NCBI GenBank assembly: GCA_027062035.1
Contig: JAMOUL010000074.1
Span: forward strand, 1 to 13,193
DNA length: 13,193 nucleotides
Reading direction: 5' to 3'
DNA from: Candidatus Aminicenantota bacterium
Lineage (GTDB): Bacteria > Acidobacteriota > Aminicenantia > S016-38
The position numbers and the translations under genes are program-made. Below the pieces are notes generated by a model. That model did not search any database and was not told the origin of the DNA. It saw nothing but the letters and a program-made list of their open reading frames with translations. Shown in pieces: positions 12,898-13,193 of the stretch; within the stretch, counting starts at the first letter, position 1, and each line of letters opens with the position of its first letter.

Positions 12898-13193
12898 TAC
12901 TTGTAAACAAGGAAAGGGGAATGACATCCCACGATGTTGTGGATAGGGTAAGGAAGATATTACATCAGAGAAAAGTGGGGCACATGGGGACCCTTGATCC
13001 CCAGGCAGAAGGACTTCTGGTCCTGGGACTTGGAAAGGCCACCCGTCTCTTTCCCTTTATTGTTAAAGGTAATAAGTACTATACCGGGAAGATAAGGCTT
13101 GGGATAGAAACCGATACCTACGATAGGGATGGAAAGATAATCCGGCAGGTAGAAAAGGTAGATGTTACTGAAGAACAGATAAGGGAAGCGGTG
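12876..13193 (+). CDS. truB: tRNA pseudouridine(55) synthase TruB (5' part, cut by window end)
   Basis: TruB converts U55 of tRNA to pseudouridine and assists tRNA folding. The first 106 codons are present. They read GIILVNKERGMTSHDVV (the KPxGxTS motif region) and KVGHMGTLDPQAEGLL, the catalytic motif with nucleophilic Asp41. GLGKATRLFPF and YYTGKIRLGIETDTYDRDG follow, all typical of the family. The proposed start is TTG at 12876. It gives MGEKTGIILVNK, has GAGGAG 8 nt upstream, and is the only in-frame start that precedes the conserved region. It overlaps nrnA by 22 nt in another frame. The frame is still open at the right edge, so the PUA domain and stop lie outside. Confidence 0.93.
   Translation, partial: MGEKTGIILVNKERGMTSHDVVDRVRKILHQRKVGHMGTLDPQAEGLLVLGLGKATRLFPFIVKGNKYYTGKIRLGIETDTYDRDGKIIRQVEKVDVTEEQIREAV

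Overview
The window is ordinary bacterial chromosome. Genes are packed tightly and switch strand five times. There is no rRNA, tRNA, insertion sequence, CRISPR array or phage gene. The proteins are rich in Lys, Glu and Ile, arginine is mostly AGA/AGG, and sense strands are purine-rich. This suggests a thermophilic or moderately thermophilic bacterium. The short ThiC without an N-terminal extension fits an anaerobic lineage. I cannot name the phylum.

Layout: (1) 2-139 is the 3' end of an unidentified plus-strand gene. (2) 261-1834 is a plus-strand pair behind a strong sigma-70 type promoter: ornithine aminotransferase (rocD) and a PaaI-like hotdog thioesterase overlapping it by 4 nt. (3) 1837-5253 is a minus-strand operon of thiC, an MBL-fold phosphodiesterase-like hydrolase, and an aldehyde-dehydrogenase-fold protein with no cysteine at all, so probably a pseudoenzyme. 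(4) 5377-6288 is a membrane-anchored coiled-coil M23 peptidase, divergent from thiC. (5) 6268-7813 is a minus-strand cyclic-di-GMP pair: a membrane-anchored PilZ protein and a GAF-HD-GYP phosphodiesterase. The latter's 3' end overlaps the M23 gene tail-to-tail by 21 bp. (6) 7873 to the window end is the translation/RNA operon nusA-infB-ylxP-rbfA-nrnA-truB, with very tight or overlapping junctions and truB cut by the window edge.

The nusA operon combines transcription elongation/antitermination (NusA), translation initiation (IF-2), 30S maturation (RbfA), nanoRNA or pAp turnover (NrnA) and tRNA psi55 formation (TruB). It is the classic bacterial cluster, but rimP, which usually precedes nusA, is absent here. 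The nusA promoter lies so close to the ATG that the mRNA is probably leaderless.

The most interesting points are the cysteine-free ALDH-fold protein in the thiC operon, the predicted leaderless nusA start, the Asp-to-Glu change at a metal-ligand position of the NrnA-like protein, the PilZ/HD-GYP pair, and the overlapping junctions. I did not find a clearly new multi-gene system. The closest candidate is the thiC-MBL-pseudoALDH cassette.
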